NCBI GenBank assembly: GCA_964023205.1
Contig: OZ026838.1
Location: 27,183,843 to 27,247,842 of the forward strand
Reading direction: 5' to 3'
Length of the DNA stretch: 64,000 bases
Source: Lutraria lutraria
Lineage: Eukaryota; Mollusca; Bivalvia; Venerida; Mactridae
Shown here: in pieces, positions 14,201-29,200 of the stretch
Layout of the letters: every line of letters begins with the position of its first letter
Position numbering within the stretch: position 1 is the first letter of the stretch
Translations under genes and position numbers: made by a program
The notes under the pieces: model-generated
The model's input: only the letters and a program-made list of their open reading frames with translations
What the model was told of the DNA's origin: nothing
Databases searched by the model: none

Positions 14201-17200
14201 TTATGAAAATGCATGAAGTTATTGGATGTGTTTTTAACGCTGCTACTGCTGCAGATGATGATAATGATGTTGTCGTTGATGCTGCTGTTGTTGATGTGGT
14301 TAATAATGATGATGATTACAATGATGCTGAAGATGATAATACTGCTGATAATGAGGAGGGAGAGGATCGTGATGATGATTTTGATAATTATAGTGAGATT
14401 TTTAAGAATCAGAAAACAAAGAAGCTGGTGGCGGTTACTGCCATTGATGAATTAGACATAAACTAGTTCCCGTTGACTCTGTCTGTACTTTGGTGCACCG
14501 CAACACAGAACGGGAACCAGTTTAATTGAGACACTATACTGTTGCTTCTATTAAGTGACGATAGTGATGATAATGTTTACAGCGACTCTGCTGACATACT
14601 GTCTAGTTAGGATAATGTGATAGTGACGTTTCATTTTATGTGTACACAAAAGTTTACAACCATTGTCTGAACAGGTAAAATAGGTTTATAAGAAATGAAT
14701 ATAGTATTATAGTTTAGCAATGAAATTGTAGATGTCAAGTTGGCGCAGTTGGTAAAGCCTTTAGAATTGCTCTGGAGCGAAAGTTTCATCACGAGTTCGA
14801 ACCCCATCGGTTGTCTCTTTTTTCGTTTTCTTTTTCAACTTGCAAATGAATTGCCATACATAGGCATATTTTTATAATATTTTAGTTGTAAACTGTAAAG
14901 AAAAATAATGCATTCTTCATCATGTTTATTATAGGTAAAACGATATTCAAAAAAAAGATATGCCAAACGATAAAAATGATAATAATATAAACAATCGATC
15001 TAGTATAATCCTTACACAAACAAAACAAAAATAAACAAAAAACTGACGAATTTTAAAAAAATATATATATAGAAATAGAAAATAATTTGCGAAAAAGTAC
15101 TATCGCGGTCTAACATTGATATTTTCAGAACAAATGTATAAACAGCCAACATCGTTACCAACTGCGCTACGCCGACAGTTGATATACTTATCGAAAATTG
15201 TAAATCATACAGTCAGTTTACATGTCTACTGATAATTAGACAACGGTTTTACACCGCAAAAGTGGACTCGACCATTGCGTCACTCTACAATTATCCTAAC
15301 TGAGCAGTACATGTAATTATATAAGCGCTCAGTAATTTCACGGAGAGCTGATTTGAATCGACCTTTATGCATATAAATTATACAGTACATAACATGAATA
15401 TAACGGTACAGTATAAGTGCACCACAATGGTTCATTTCAAATCGTTTCATCAATTATACAGGCATGTACCAAACCAACGGACAACGAGTACAGATCAGAG
15501 ATCAGCATAGATACAGTCTGAAATCAGTGTTCAAATCTGACTGCTATTTTCTACGCCAATTACAGATAATACATGACATTTAAGATGGTAATGATAACAA
15601 TAAGTAGTATTTAGTCGGTACTGTAATGATATACCGTTATATGAACTAAACTACATTTAGTATAATTGGTGCGGTGCTGTGAACTGAATCCCTCTGACAT
15701 TTCAGGAATATCAATCACCAAATCCATCATCATCATTATCCTCATTATCAATAACATGATGCGGTGAAGAAGGATATGGGACAATTAACTAGACCTGGAG
15801 GACCGGGGGAGACTGAGAAAATATAGAACCGTGAACTGTCTGAACATAATTACAATTAGTACTAATTTACTCTTTTCGTTTCTGATAGCTAAATAATTCG
15901 ATATTAGAACTGTTTTCACCATCACCACCATCATCATCATCATCATCGCCATCGTCATTATCATCATCATCATCAAAACGATCTTTGTCACCACCATTAG
16001 TATAGATCACATCAATTCCATCAACACAACAAGATGTTTTTTAAACACAATGACCCCCCCCCCCTCAGGACGACCTTGACCTATGACCTACAGACATGAA
16101 AATGCACAGGGCATGTAGAGATGTCATGTGGAAGCAAAGAAATGAAGTTTGATGTCAGTTGTAGGTGGAAGCGGTGTTATAGGCAAAATTAAAGTTTGGT
16201 ATAGACTGAAAGACATACAGGTCAAAAACAACATGTCAGATACGGGCGCATAAAAATAGTCGCAATACAGCCATCGCTGATATCCACGCCATCCATAACA
16301 CTAAAAAGTTGACAAAATTGTCTAAATACTTGCCCTTAAGTTTTTTCAACGACCTCACTTATTGAGTAAATATTTGCTCGTATTTATTGCTAGTCCATTA
16401 TCAATACATATTGATTTGAACGTCTATTTTACGGTAGCAAACAGTTTATAGGTGGGCGGAGAGAGGAACATTTATCAAAATGATATTTCATGAAACATCA
16501 AAGATCAAAACTATGAAGGATAGAATCCGTAAGGATTTAAAAGTAGTAAATAAGACATTAGAATGTTCATTTTATGCCTCCCTGAAGGACATTTAATATC
16601 TAGCTGTCGATCTAAAATCTTACAAAACAATGAAATTTTAAATGAACTTTAAAATTTAATCTCAGTGTTACAGAGTAACTGCTCAAATATGTCGACCATG
16701 ACACTTAAATTTCAGGGTTCCTAAACTTTAACGATTTAAAATGAAATTTAAAACTTCTCTTTTTAAGCTTACAGTTTCCGAAAATTTCATATCCGACAAT
16801 TTAATGATGAACTAAATGCTTGAACTGAAAGGTCACGTGTAGAAAATAAATTGCCTAATTTTCTTGCATAACTCATAATGTAGAAAAGTTGATTCAGTAA
16901 AAGTTTAATCCGTGGTCGTATTTTTCTTGTCAAAGTCAAAAGTTTCGGAGATGGAATCTAGAATTTAAGTTAAAACCACGTGTTCAGAAAAGTTATAGAT
17001 AGATAATGCTCTCAATTTCGGATGTTGATTCATTTTATGAGTCACACCGGAAACCGCAGATATAAAACAAAAATTATCAGCTACTGGCTAAGAACAACAC
17101 GCTCCATAAATCTGTTCTGAATACATAAAGGTCGCAAACTATGATAATATCAGCATATTTGATAAAGAATTAATAAGATAGAAACGAAAGGAGCATTTTT

Positions 17201-20200
17201 TCACCAAGACTTAACGGCGCACCAACAACCAGGTCCATTTTCGATTTTTCCAGCAAAAACGGTGGAGGAAGACTACTAGTATATGCTTACATCTGAGAAG
17301 AACTACCGGCCTTCCATAAGCAAGCTGGACAGCTTCCTCACATGTGCAAATTGGTCCGAATGTGATTCAAACTTAAAGCCGGCGGTGAATGGCTACTTTA
17401 TCCGACACCATAACCATGCATCCAGCCATGGTCCCTAGGTAAAGTAATTAATCGATTTAGATATACAGTCAAACCTGAATTAGCGGCCACCTCAGAATAA
17501 AGGCCACTCTGTGAATAAAGGTCATCCTGTTGAAAATCGTCATTGATTATTTAGATCAAAATGACCTCTGAATAATGTTCACCTACTAGTATCAATAAAG
17601 GCCATATTCAGACCTTCTCAAGGGTGGCATTTGTTCGCAGATTTGACTGTACTAGTAGTAGTTTTATGTTTAATTTAAAACCATATATCTAGAATTCTTT
17701 AGACTAATCTGACATACTTGAATGACACAACATACCGTGTTATTTCGAATTCAAACATTGACATGTTACAATTAGGACAAATTTGTCAAGTACTTGTCGA
17801 ACATAATCCACTGGAGGTCACTTCAACTTGATACATCTTCACATTGCTGTAGTTAAGTGATCGTCAGACCGAACAATGAACGTTTTGTTATATGAAGAAC
17901 CTATATCTCTAATATAAACTAATGGTATTATAGAAAATAAAATTTATTTAAAATGGTTTAAATTGCATAATAAAGAAACGAATTGTAAGGATTTAATGGG
18001 ACTTTGGATCAAATTGGGTACTAGGTGAGCTACTTATAAAATTGAACTAACTATGACAAGTATATCACTATAATTGTATTTTCATAAACATGTACCAAAT
18101 ATCCTTTTATCGGATTCAAACCACGCGTCTGTTTTATAAATTATGTACATTTAGAGAAAAATATGGTAGTGGATTTTGATATGAGAGGATTGAATGAGCG
18201 AAAAAAAGTGAAAACAAAGAGAATCTACGTCTTGCCTAAATATAGTTTCAGTTTTGTTGGCTGTTATGTCTATCTATAGCAGATAAGGTGGTGTCATATC
18301 GTAATATCACACCATAGTCTGACACATGACATGATACCACACAAAGTTACATAAACCTGATACCTGATGCAGGCACACCAATCATAAAACAACCCTTTAA
18401 TACCGAGTGTATACAACGGGGCAACTTACGGCCAATTAAATGACTGACCTTCTCCATCAGATGCAAACACTCTGTAACTGAGCCACTAGAACAGTTCAAA
18501 CTTACAACCTACTGCACTAGGGGCAAGTACTCTGAGCCACAAAGACCTGTTCAAATTTGCATCCTTCCATTCCCGAGCTTAATGCTCTGCCATCAGGTTT
18601 ATTCGAATTTTAAAAACCCGCATCGGGGCCGAAGGCTCTAACACTATTAGCAACATAGGCCAGTTCGAACTAAGACCTTCATATTGGATCCGGATGTTGT
18701 ACTACTGAGCCTCAGTCAGAGTTATCCCTAGGGGATGAAACGGGTGGACACACGAGATGCCATCTCGTGAAAGGAGATCAGTTACGTGACATAGATAAGA
18801 TAATTGTCACTTCACATGCTAATTTGACGAGAAAAAAGGACGCACTACACTGAAGACAGATTAAACAAACGTATCAGTTTGCTTCAAGTTTGATAAAATC
18901 TAGGTTGACAAGTCTTTCATCGCAAGTGTTGAAATAACACATAAACTGCATACAACATGTTACATGGTGGTTTTATATTCATCTTATCTTTATGGTTCTC
19001 TTTTCATTCATTCATTCATTCGTCTGTACACGGCACACATTGCATTTTGGTGTGAAAAATGTTGCAAAACATTTAGGAACCTGCTGTTTATGACAATTTT
19101 AAAGTAACACTTATATTTTGTTGACAGATCTAAAGTTATTTTAATGCAGCTCCCGTCGTTTTAAATTGCGATAATTTGAAAGTATAAGTATAAATGGAAC
19201 GATATAATGTACAATTATTTGATTAAATAAGTTAAATTTTCGAGCGTGCTCAAAAGCACAAATTAAGGGCGTCTAAAAGTTTCAAACGTAGACTGGTTTG
19301 AAGGACAAACATTCTTAAGAGTATTAATAGACACTGAGAGTTTAATTTCCGCACGCACATTGATATAAATGGAATTTATCCTCACAGCTGTCGCGTTTAG
19401 CGGTTTGTCTTGACACGGCCAGAGTGAACAACGTGGCCTTTGGTTTGCCCCTAGAAGCAAGACGTGACTAACAACATGATAACAACCAAAATCACCCACA
19501 TCATACGAATATAAAATGCTGACTCGGCGAGAAATAAATCGGAATTGCCAACCATACGAGTATACCAATAAAATGAACGTTAGAACGATCGCGTTTGCGG
19601 AGGAGAGACGGACGGACGGACGGGAAGATTGCTATTATATATACATATGAACTGATTCATGAATAAACCAATGACAGACTGCTGTTGATGCGCGTTAGTA
19701 TGCGCATAAACAGGAAACAACACAAACAGAGAAACCCGAGTCTGACATACAACAATAAAAATGTCTTATTTCTATTAGAAATAAATGAATCTCATTAAAC
19801 ACTTCGTTTATAATGTTTCCTTAAAAAATGTACGGGGGAGTATGTCTAAACTTATCAGCAAAATTATATCTATCGTAAGTCGCGAAAACAGGATACGTAT
19901 CCGTAACCATATGGAAAGTATTAATACAAAACCGTATGTTTGGGTAAATGTTATCAACAATAACATCTAGATGTTATCAGAGGTCAAAATCAGACGATTA
20001 ATTACACAGTCCTTATGGCATGACTGAATGTTTAAGTTGAACGATAAATATATTTGCGTAAGAATTCATGATACTTCAAACATGCAATATATGAAATACG
20101 TGTAGCGCCATGACTGGCCGTGGCGTTGATACAGAAATATCTGCTGAGATTTGAACAGTGCTCCGATTCTAACAGACAATTATATTCATTGAGTGATATG

Positions 20201-23200
20201 CAAGAAACTGATGAAATTCACGCTACAACGGAGAAATAGAAAGAAGTATTATTGACCTTTTCGTGTCTTAACGTGTCATGAAGTTTAAAACAATTTTAGT
20301 ATATAACAATGGTGTATCTAAACGTTTGCCACTACAAGTGTTCATATGATTAAGTTCACTGTGAGAATGAATTATTACACTTCGAACAATTCGAATGACT
20401 GCTAACTTGCTACCCTCACCATAACATCGTCTATATGACCATCACGTGATATGATCCATATTTAACCCTCGCCTACCGCGTAATAACCATGTAATGTCGT
20501 CAGAAAGCCAACAAGGGACTGTTATTTTGTCTGACTCGGATATATAATATTGTCGGGGCACTTCTTTCATCTTACACAGGATACTTTAATTAACCACTTC
20601 TGGTTGTTAATATGGATGCGTGCTAAGGCTTAAGAAGCAGCACTTTGCGGCGCTCTCGCCTTTAGGGTTTTGAGGTTGCTCTGGTAACGTATAGTTAAAG
20701 TTAATTAAAGGACGTGCGTCACAATAGTGGGGTTTATCGAGAATGCGTGTAAATTAAAAAACGAACACGATACTAAATGGGTTTATTTGACTGTAATTGA
20801 TTTTTAATTGAGATGACGGTTGGTAGATTGGTATATGGCAACCCACTTAAAACATTTTGACAAGTTGTGGTGTCCGCAAAAAAAGAAAAAAGTGCGTGTG
20901 ACACACAGCAAAGGCATGATTAATTAGTGAGGTAAAATTGTCAGTTAGAGAAATCGGTTCAAGTTTTTAGTTTAGTCAATTCTTCGATGTACTATTGCAG
21001 TAACGTCATGAGTTATGAATTTGACAGGAGATCGTATATATGTACAAAAGAGGCCTACAAATAATTAAACAGGACGCTTTAGAAAGTTTACGATAAATAT
21101 AACATATGAATGTATCTATTATCAGTTTTACAGTTACTGTAGTATCTGAAAAGACGAAGGATATCAAAGGACTGTAACACACAGCCTATAATCACGTGGT
21201 ATATTGTTTTGCTAATAATTGATACCACAGGGTCGCGAAAAATGGCTGCGCTTGTACGAGTTCGAATGTAAGTCGTGTTTTTCGTCGAAAGTTTACACAT
21301 TTCGAGTTATTCATGTAGCCCATGTTCCAACCAACAATTTTTCGAATCCATCGGTACTAATATTAACATGTAATGTCGAAGTTTGTCCATAGACCCTGCA
21401 GAAAAAAATTCCAAATTTCCTTGCAGGGTCTATGGACAATTCAAACTACGACAGTTACAATGTTAATTTTAAGAAAGGTATTCATCTCCTGTTCCTGTCA
21501 GAGGTGAAACAGTTCCATAATATTATAACTAATGTACAAAGCCTAAGTGTCAAAATATTCATCTACAAGCCAGTCTGATTGTGGTCGATGATAGTGTCAG
21601 CATAAAATGTATTCACACCAAAAAAAACAGTTTAACATTCACGTAATTGATTCAGAGGTAACACGGGGCTATAATTTATTTGCTAAAGTAAAGTTGAAAG
21701 TTGCTACACGAGCAATTAAACATGTTCTTAATTGATTTGATGGATGGAAAACCCGTAAATTTCAGCTAGAGATGGCTAGGTATAGATTGTGCATTTATTC
21801 TCAGCCAAACGATTTAAAGTCAAATACGTAAAAACGCTAATCTTTAATCACAAAAAGGATAAATTCTGTCAGCAAATTGGATTTCAATTCACTAAAGTAG
21901 ATGTTGTTTAAATAATGCGCTTTGTGGTATAATGGTATTTCTTCAAATATACATTTGTATTTGACTTAAAGCCCCATTAGCTTTTTGGATGTTAAAATTA
22001 AAGTAGGTCTTATTTTACCTAGAAAGATGATTTATTAGTGAAATTGACTTTAACTTTCAATAAAAACATTCTGAAAGTTTCTTTTTAACCACAAAGTACA
22101 TATAGAAATGTAGCACAGTATTTTTTTCAATGATATTGCAAAAAATAAGAAAAAGCATTTGACAACATTTGTATGTGATGTGGCTAAAGAAAGGCATTAG
22201 GTAAATGTTGTTTTAGAGCAAATGAAACTCATTTCTTATATTTTAAAATAATTTTATCTATTGTTCTGTATTACTAAATTCAAAAAGCTAATGGGCCTTT
22301 AAGACAAAGTTGAATACTTGAATAACGAATGCAGTCTTCCACAGTGGATACTTTCATGGTTCTTATGTTCTTGTCTTTATTGAAAAAAATGACTTATCAT
22401 TTGAGTGATATAAACAAAGTGGAAGGTTCGCTTAGGACCAAAAGTGACCCTACCAGTCAAGTTCTGTCTAAAATCTCACTATGTGTTCTCAATTCATCGC
22501 ATTTGAAGAAAACGTGATTTTTAAAGCTCTGTTATTGAAAGTACTGCCATGGCAACAAAAAGAAAGTTTTACTGTAAAATGAAAAAATGCTTTGGCAACT
22601 ATATTTATATCAGAACAATTTGAAACACATTTTTGATGACTAAACATTCAATATATTATGCAGTCAAAATATCCACGAATTCTAATACAGCGAAGTTACC
22701 CTTTTATTGCTTCAAATGGCAATTAAACATTCAATTATGAATAAATTGAATTGTATACATATTTTTGCGCGTGATATATGCAGTATGTCGTCTTTCATGA
22801 ATCAAATACAATGAACGCGCCTATTTTTATCCACAAAGCCTTTAAATTTTCCCAATAACATTTGTTCAGACATTGTAAATATCAACGGTTTAGTAAACGC
22901 AAAACTAAATCATATGACTCCTTAGCAAATATCAGTTACCATGAGTTTGCACTTTTATCCGTCAATTCATTGCATAAAGAACACTTTCAAATGATTAGAC
23001 TTAATGCATTTATACATAAACGTAGTGATTATGTAGAACATGTCCTTTTTGAATAATCTTGTCGGATAATTCGGTAATTTGCTTTCGTGTGAATGAAATA
23101 AAAAACACTTGGCGGTATTTGTATAATAGTGTAAGATTCTATGCCAAATTATAAATGGTTACGTACACCCCATGCAAGGTGTGTATGTTTAATTTTCTGC

Positions 23201-26200
23201 CGATTCAGGACTTCTTGCTTATTAATTATGTAAACAGACAAGTTTTCAACAACGAGAGAGGATTCACTCAATGCAGGATTTTTGAAGTACAGTACAACCT
23301 CTCCAGAGCGTCCTTCTGTAGAGCAACAACCTCCCTGCAACAACAGCATGATTTTCCCATTGCACGATTTAACTATTAATTTAACCTCTCTAGAGTAACA
23401 ACCTCTCAACAACAAAATACTTTTGCTACTCCAAAAGGGTGTTGCTTTGGAGAGGTTGCACTGTATATTCTACTTGCATAATATCTTTATAAAACATAAA
23501 ACATCACACAAGACTGTAGATTATTGTTCACGCGGCCCTCAGCATAAACTATATCTTATCAAATATAATAGTCATTCTTGAAAAGTTCTACTCATCGTAA
23601 ATACCCGAGTTTACGAAATTATTGAAGTAAAACGCTTCTTATCATTTGTATTTCACATCTGTTCATTTTATAATATAATTGTAATCTATATAGCTGACAA
23701 TGCTGACAGGATTATTATCATCTCGAGAGAAATGATAACAGAGCAAATGACAGAACACAGAGAATACTGACATTGTACTTCAGATGGGGTGTAAGTTTAC
23801 GCTTCTCTTTAACTCAATGATAACCCCACCCACCCTGTGGTGCGTATAAGGTGTACCATCAAAGCCATTACTTGAAACAGCTTTCCTTAGCCGTCACTCG
23901 CTCGGCGCGCATGAATTTTTTGTGCGGACCTAAGTACTACTTTAGTCTACATCCGCCATGCAATTATTAAACTGGTACCCGTTTTATGTCGCAGTGCAAG
24001 TCTATGTAAGTTCAGTTTCCATGAGTACTTTCAGTACTTTGATTCAAACTAAGTTGTTAGCAGGTGCGCGCAGAGCCAGATCAGTACGATGCTACGGTGG
24101 AACTATGCCAGAAAGGAACCATGCCCCGATGGTAAAATACCAATGAGAGGATTGTAAATGTTTGTGTACAATAAAATGTATTGTATAAAATATTTATTTT
24201 ATAAATGACAAAACGATCATACGATGGCCTTAACAGTGCACCGTAATAGTTGGTTGTAAATTACCTAAGTGGTCTTTCAAATCCGTATAGTCGCATTAAT
24301 TAGACAAATCGTTCAGGTATTTAATGTAACATTGAGTTCTTATGTAGATTTATCGCCCAGTCAGTGAAGGTTAGTAACCTGTGGATCACAAGTAAATCCA
24401 AAATGATTTGAACCATGTTATGTTTTTTATCTCCACATCTTAAATCATCAGGTGATATACAATGTAGTTAAGTGTTGACTAAATTAAGATGTAATCTCTG
24501 TCTAACAGTTAAAACCATGAAAAAGTTGTATTTAACCGATATTGATCGACCAATCGTTCTACGCTGATTTTTTTAAAAACAGCAACTTGTTTTTTCAATA
24601 CAATATATTCTAATTCTTATTCAGCATTTTTACAAATAAACAAACAAAGTAAATTCCTTCATTCAGTTGGTCGAAGAACTTATTCAAGCAAACAGTGAAG
24701 TTTTCGAAGTGTAAAATATATACAGAACGGAAAGATTACTAATAAAAAATTTGGAAGGTGATAAAAGAATGTATCATATATAAATGTAGATATATCCGAT
24801 CACTGTACATACCAGCACGTACATCATTACAATTTGTGCAATGACTGGATTGTTCTGACCATTTTATATCGGTTTATCAACCGTTTCCAAAGTGACGGGA
24901 CCACCCTTGTTGGAAAGACAAATACCATATTTGTGATATTTTACACAATATTGTATGATTGAATAATAGCGCCATCTTTGTGAAAATTCAGTCTGGGTCG
25001 TCTTCGCATCAAATTAAGAAGGCTTATATCAAATTTAAATCACTTTAACAACGTACGTTGATATGATCTTACGCCTAAATTGTGATGTAAAACATTTTAT
25101 TTAGGTCATCATTGAACATTTTTTGTTTCAGTGGGTAGGTATGTAGGAAATATTTCTTTTACAATTAATTTTTACATTGAGCCCCAAAATACCTGTCAAA
25201 ATGCTATTCATACAAACAGAAATTAAATACTAGTACCAAAGAGACTTTGCTGGAATATTTTCAATAATATGATGAAAATCAAACATGAAAATGGAATGTT
25301 AGTCTAACAGCAAACTGAACTTCATACAGAGATTGTGATTAACATTATGCCACATGGATATATTGTTTCTTTGTTTCTCGCCGTTTTCCGCATTGTTTCA
25401 GTTAATACGGGGGACCACATGGTAATTAATCAAACAACCAAAAACAATTGCAATGTAGGGTAAAAAAGTGACTGATTATGCCTGGTAGTACTATGTGAAT
25501 CCTTTGCTAAAAATGCAAAATATGCGCAATACGTTATAATTATTTGAATGTCATGTAATCACAATTTACGCGCATTATACATTATTTCTCGGGGTAAAGT
25601 ACGTAAAAATGCTTCTACATTGTACTTGCATATATTAGCATCTTTAATAAAGCATGTCAGAATATCGTACAGTCAGCATTAGTTTTATCTACTAGTATGT
25701 TGAGACATAAATCATCAATCATTCAGTAATCACTTGAATGGGGATTAAATAGATAAACGGGCGTAGATAACAGCCTAGGGAATGTTGATTTTATACATCG
25801 CAGAAGAAGACAAGATTGAAACAAGAGCATTCTTACGGAATCCTGTTAGTGCCATATCGCGTTGTCGCATTGTCGTATCGCGTTGCCGTGCGTCGCGTTT
25901 GAGGGGCGACACACGGCATTCGACATGGTACTAACAGAACTCCGTACATTCTGCATGAACTTAATATAATCATATCAGGAGTTTTTTTGACTGATGGTTG
26001 ATCATTGCTAAAACACATTAATTCACCAACATCATCAAACATGTTTCTACCGGAAGTAAAGGACAAATGTTAGTAGAAAAGGGCTGCATCCGAGGCTATA
26101 AAACTTTAGAAAGTCTCATAGCTCAAAATAATCTCTATTTCATTCTCATTTAGAGCTGAACAGTAATGTTTAAATACAAGTTCAGATGAAGTCTGCTGTC

Positions 26201-29200
26201 GGAATAAAGGTATCCATGACGTCAGTATTGTCTGATCGTAGTTAACTTAGAGGTATTAAAAGACACGATATTAGATTCGAGCTCGGAGACCGATTTCAAG
26301 TTTGATTACCTTGGGGCCAGAGCTCAACAATTTTAGTTCACAACCACTAACATTGGCTGCAATGACAGACAAGCAGACACGTCCGATGATAGTCTTATAA
26401 ACTTAGTGTGATTACTAAGAATTTATTCTGCTAAGATCTTTCTCGATGGTTGAGTGGCATTACATCTGCACAAGACAGATTCGTGATAAATTTACTAAAT
26501 ATAAGAACAAGTAGATCTTTTTATACCAGACACATGCTGGCAGAAACTCACCAGACGTTTGTACGTTACCTACGTAGCCCTGGCACGTTTTATGCTAAAA
26601 CCTTTCGTGATGTTGTACATACTGTCTGCTTGACTGGCATATCAAGATTTTCTAAATATTTTGGTTAATTAACATCGTCTATTCACAACACTATCTGTTG
26701 ATCACGACAAATTTGCCAGCCCTGGAATATGTCTGCGTGAATTTTGTTTTGTTTTCTCGCACAAGAATATGAAATACAGGAATGAATAGGAATTTATTCA
26801 ATATGATCCAAAATGTCTATTCTTACGTGGTAACACAAATTAGATACGTATTTGTACTTTACAAAAATATACAGTATGACCTCGATGTTGAAGGCTACTT
26901 TTAGCATCATAAATACAATAGATGTAAATGTATGTTTGTTTCTAGTTGCATATTATTCTTAGCAACAGCTATAGGGTAGGCAGGTAGAGAAAATATTGTA
27001 TTATTCTTGAAAGTTCGCGAAAAAATGAGACAGATATTGTACCATTCCTCAGGCCAAATGTGTATAGGGTGGCAATCGAACAATTAGGGTAGTTTGTGCA
27101 ACCAGACTACGCTAGTGAAAGAACACAGGGAAAATGCCGTAAAAATAAATCGCCTTCATGCTGATGCCTCAATATTGAAATACAGAGCATTCTCCCCAAA
27201 GCAACACCACTTGGGAGTGGATAAATCATGTCGTTGATGAGAGGTTGTTGCTCTAGAGGTTAAATTGATAAATAAATCGTACAGTGGGAAGAGGCAGGTT
27301 GTTGTTGAAGGGCGGTTGTTGCTCAAGGGAGGGCTGCTCTGGAGAGGTTGTACTGTAGTCTCTAAATGAGGTTTTGTGGTAAACAGATGTGCGATATAAT
27401 GTCGTGTATTTGAACAGTTTGGATGAAAACTCAAAATGACGTGTAAATACGTCACTAGAAATAAAATCGTACACCGTCAATATAATCTGATTTAAGAATT
27501 CCCCCGCCACATGGCTTATCGTACTAAACACAACGGCGTGTCGATGCGTGTGAATGTTGCAATTAATTTCATATCAAAGAAATAAAATGCATGTTGATCT
27601 ACATTCTTCGGATATTTCCATACGCCTTGGAACATTAAATGTTAGATATGGGTTAAAACATAAATAACTCATTTAAAAGATAATATTATATATTTATAAA
27701 CAGCTCTAAGGCAGTTTGACATGCATATTCATAAACTACCGCTTACATTGAATTCGAAAGAATGTCTATTGAAGTGTCAAGTTTTTGTATGTTTGGTAAT
27801 TTTACACATTACTAGATATAATTAGGGCCCAATCTAACTACTTGGCGTTTAAAATACCCTATAATTATATTAAAGGTTCAGTTTATCAGTGAAAATCAAC
27901 AAAATACCTTCAAAAATAAAGAGTTTATGTACAGCAATTTCGGTGTCTCAACCTGTTTCGACTCGAGTCGAACACCCGCGACATAATTTCAGAACAGACT
28001 TTCTAATATCCCCAATAAGTTAAACGTTTAAAATGGCATCAAAATCCTTTGTACTCAAAATATAAGATAAACTTGGTCGGACAGGTTAGATTGATGCGTA
28101 GTTCGCGTGAAAAAAAACATTTGTCACATAATTAGAAACTGGATGAATTGAATAGAATTCCCTTTTTTGTCTGGAAGCCTTTCTTAATCATCTAGAAAGA
28201 AACGAAATGTGGCTAATTACGTAAACTTAACATATTACCCTCGATATTGAATATATAGGTCAGGAAATGACAAATTGGTGTCATTTAGAACCGTCATACG
28301 TGCAGAGTATTATTTACACTTCGTTTCGGCAAAATGTGAAGAACATAATTTACTGTGTGCTGGGTTATTTTAGGAAAAGGGAAGTCGCTGTGCACTCGTG
28401 TAAGGGTCGAAATTACACGAAAAAGCCAAATTTGGGAAATATTCTCAAAGCAAATAGAGGAAATACATTTGGGGGGGGGGGATATAGCTTAATTTCCAAG
28501 GGGAAGACGTTGGCTATCTGTGTCACTTTCTTAGTTAAAAACTGGAGTGAAAATGATTTCTTACAATCTCACTAATCGTATCTCTTTTTTATTTCAATGA
28601 AGAAAATATCAACCAAAATGCTTGTCTTAAACAAATTGAGAAAATGAAACGGAGGTCTAATGCACGTGGACCTAAAATTGTAGATAGTGTCATTGATAAA
28701 AGGATATGACATGGCTTACGGTACCAACGCGGTCATTTTAGCGCGGCCATAAAATCATCAACAGTTGTAAAATGTCGAGATATACCAGGGATGATTAAAT
28801 AACAATGAAAAAATCCACTTTAACATCTCATAATCGGTAATTTTATACAATCCGTTAAGCCTAGTTAACCTTAGTCTATGTTAGAATGAATGGATGAAGT
28901 AGATAAAAAGTTTACATATCTACAAATTGACGCTGTTATCCAGCGAGGAGACAGCGGAAGTTATAGCGGATGATGATAGGAGCGGTGCATGAAAGAATTA
29001 ACTTCTCAGTTCCCTGTATAGTTGTCAGATAACATGAAGATTAGTTCGTTAATCATGTAAGCCAGTTAATATGAGACACGTTGTTTATAAATGAAAAGTG
29101 GAGCGCCTCGGGATCCGCCGACGGACCGTCGTTTGTTATCATAATCTCCGACGTTAGTCAGCTCTCCGCGAAGCATGTACAATTTATTTACACGAAGATA

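Noticed and set aside
14185..14466. 93-codon acidic ORF rich in Asp
   Set aside because: It is produced by a GAT-type repeat; the overlapping frame is also open, as expected of a trinucleotide tract. No homology or splice context.
19263..19568. 101-codon minus-strand ORF
   Set aside because: No recognisable domain and no exon-like borders; overlaps an ACGG-run repeat region.
27956..27971. 16-bp perfect palindrome TTCGACTCGAGTCGAA
   Set aside because: Single short palindrome without repeated copies or context; compatible with chance.
28267..28575. 102-codon plus-strand ORF, the longest in the window
   Set aside because: No domain, signal or composition typical of protein; crosses a poly-G run; about the length expected by chance in 64 kb.
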